From JADJPG01 sp964491875 (lineage in GTDB: Bacteria; Verrucomicrobiota; Verrucomicrobiia; Limisphaerales; JADJPG01), in the NCBI GenBank assembly GCA_964491875.1, contig CAZBIC010000030.1, forward strand, positions 1-64,000: a stretch of DNA of 64,000 bases. The letters are read 5' to 3'. The notes below the pieces were generated by a model. The model saw nothing but the letters and a program-made list of their open reading frames with translations. It did not search any database and was not told the DNA's origin. Both the position numbers and the translations under genes were made by a program. Of the stretch, positions 63,128-64,000 are shown one piece after another. The stretch's first letter is position 1; every line of letters begins with the position of its first letter.

Positions 63128-64000
63128 TCACTTCACGATGGGCAGCCGGAAACACGCGGCCTCCTTGTCATTCCGCACGAGAAGATACTCGCCGGCCAGC
63201 GCGGGCGGATTCCACGTCTTGCCCGAGAGCGCGGAGAATCGCGTCAACTCGCGCAGTCCGTCAGGTTGCGGATTCAGCAAAACCACTTCGCCACTCTCCG
63301 CCATCACCAGCAACAGCTCGCCGACGAGCAACACCTGTCCGTGCCCATACTTCCCGTCCTTCCATTTGAAGTCGCCCGTCGCCGCGTCGAGACAGGCCAT
63401 GATGCCGTCGTCGAGTCCATAAACGTGGCCGCGGTACAACACCGGGTTCGCGAACTTCGACTTCAGCCGGTTCGTCCGCCAGACCTGTTTCGCTGTCCAC
63501 TTCCCTGCTCCGTCGCGGGAAACCGAAACCCGCGCACTGCCCGTCCCGTAACCGCTCGAAATAATCCAGTCGCTTTCGGTGACGCGCACCGGCATCGCGA
63601 TCTGCGGATGCCCGCCGGGCCAGCGAAATTCCCACAGCACGTCGCCCGTCGCCGCGTCATGTCCCGCCAGCGTTCCGCCGAAGAGCAACACCTGCCGTAC
63701 ACCGTCGATGGTCGTAACCAGGGGCGAACTGTAACTGGCGCCGCGTTTGCCAGCGGTCCAACGCAGGGCTCCGTCCTCGAATGCATACGCCGCGACAGAG
63801 CGATTGTTACTGCCACCAGGGTTCACCACCACCACGCCATCGAAGGCAAGCGGCGATCCGGATACTCCCCAATCCGGCAACCCGCCGTCATGCTCTTTGA
63901 GGATGTCCTTCATCCACGCCACGCGACCCGTCGCCAGATCCAGACAGTTCAGCACTCCCGTCCCGCCGACCGCCAACACCCGTCGGCCGACAATCGTCGG
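63128..64000 (-). CDS. PQQ-type beta-propeller protein, N-terminus off the window
   Basis: The frame is open to the right edge, so only the last 290 residues are seen. The repeated blade words LDLATGRVAWMKD, HDAATGDVLWEFRW and LDAATGDFKWKDGKYG are those of PQQ-like propellers as in BamB or quinoprotein dehydrogenases. GVSGSPLAFDGVVVVNPGGSN fits the exported PQQ-like proteins common in Planctomycetes and Verrucomicrobia. No cytochrome or enzyme residues can be judged from this part. A binding or scaffold role is more likely than dehydrogenase activity (inference). Confidence 0.85.
   Translation of the reverse strand, partial: PTIVGRRVLAVGGTGVLNCLDLATGRVAWMKDILKEHDGGLPDWGVSGSPLAFDGVVVVNPGGSNNRSVAAYAFEDGALRWTAGKRGASYSSPLVTTIDGVRQVLLFGGTLAGHDAATGDVLWEFRWPGGHPQIAMPVRVTESDWIISSGYGTGSARVSVSRDGAGKWTAKQVWRTNRLKSKFANPVLYRGHVYGLDDGIMACLDAATGDFKWKDGKYGHGQVLLVGELLLVMAESGEVVLLNPQPDGLRELTRFSALSGKTWNPPALAGEYLLVRNDKEAACFRLPIVK

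Noticed and set aside
1..64000. tRNA, rRNA, insertion sequences, prophage or integrase genes
   Set aside because: None recognised by reading; covariance-model tRNA and ncRNA searches could not be run, so small RNAs may have been missed.

Overview
The window reads as chromosomal DNA of a GC-rich Verrucomicrobiota bacterium, probably of the Pedosphaera/Limisphaera type. This is inferred from gene content: ECF sigma factors paired with Ser/Thr kinases that end in WD40 propellers, very large secreted beta-rich proteins, thrombospondin type-3 repeats, a CotH/lamin-tail protein, LpxI-type lipid A synthesis and an Fpg-family enzyme of unusual subtype. No rRNA, tRNA, CRISPR array, transposase or phage gene was recognised.

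Left part (1-29.1 kb, all minus strand). Two parallel modules lie head to tail. Module A runs sigma factor (6471-7037), WD40 kinase (2727-6374), parvulin-type PPIase (1593-2570) and a secreted 'GWN' protein that runs off the left edge (1-1575). Module B runs sigma factor (about 28443-29129), a second WD40 kinase (25205-28369), a secreted TSP3-repeat protein (24266-25123), a GWN paralog (22468-24243), a 2477-aa PA14/FG-GAP/long-helix protein (15038-22471), a 2313-aa SpvB/FG-GAP/RHS protein (8064-15005) and a CBM9-like protein (7186-7986). The two giants of module B match in size, order of parts and C-terminal motifs the A subunit and the fused B-C subunits of Tc (ABC) toxin complexes, but both carry signal peptides and the A-like protein has a different N-terminal half. 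I regard this as the most interesting system in the window.

Middle part (29.6-47.1 kb). A CotH-family secreted protein and a Tat-exported molybdopterin oxidoreductase are followed by housekeeping genes: hemB (plus strand), an FHA-domain membrane protein, carA, a small unknown gene and lpxI (minus strand). Then come a tightly coupled plus-strand signalling trio (histidine kinase, response regulator, hybrid kinase; each start overlaps the previous stop), gnd with a clear intrinsic terminator, and a radical SAM protein.

Right part (47.1-64 kb, minus strand). A single 4935-aa exported protein is made of ten tandem PPC-like units, CARDB, Calx-beta, a cysteine-rich island and three putative-Ig (cadherin-like) domains. 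Upstream are an Fpg/Nei-family glycosylase and the 3' part of a PQQ-type beta-propeller gene that enters from the right edge.

How it works together (inference): the sigma/kinase pairs would sense an envelope or cytoplasmic signal and switch on export of large surface proteins; the PPIase would help these fold after export. The other genes are ordinary metabolism and sensing.
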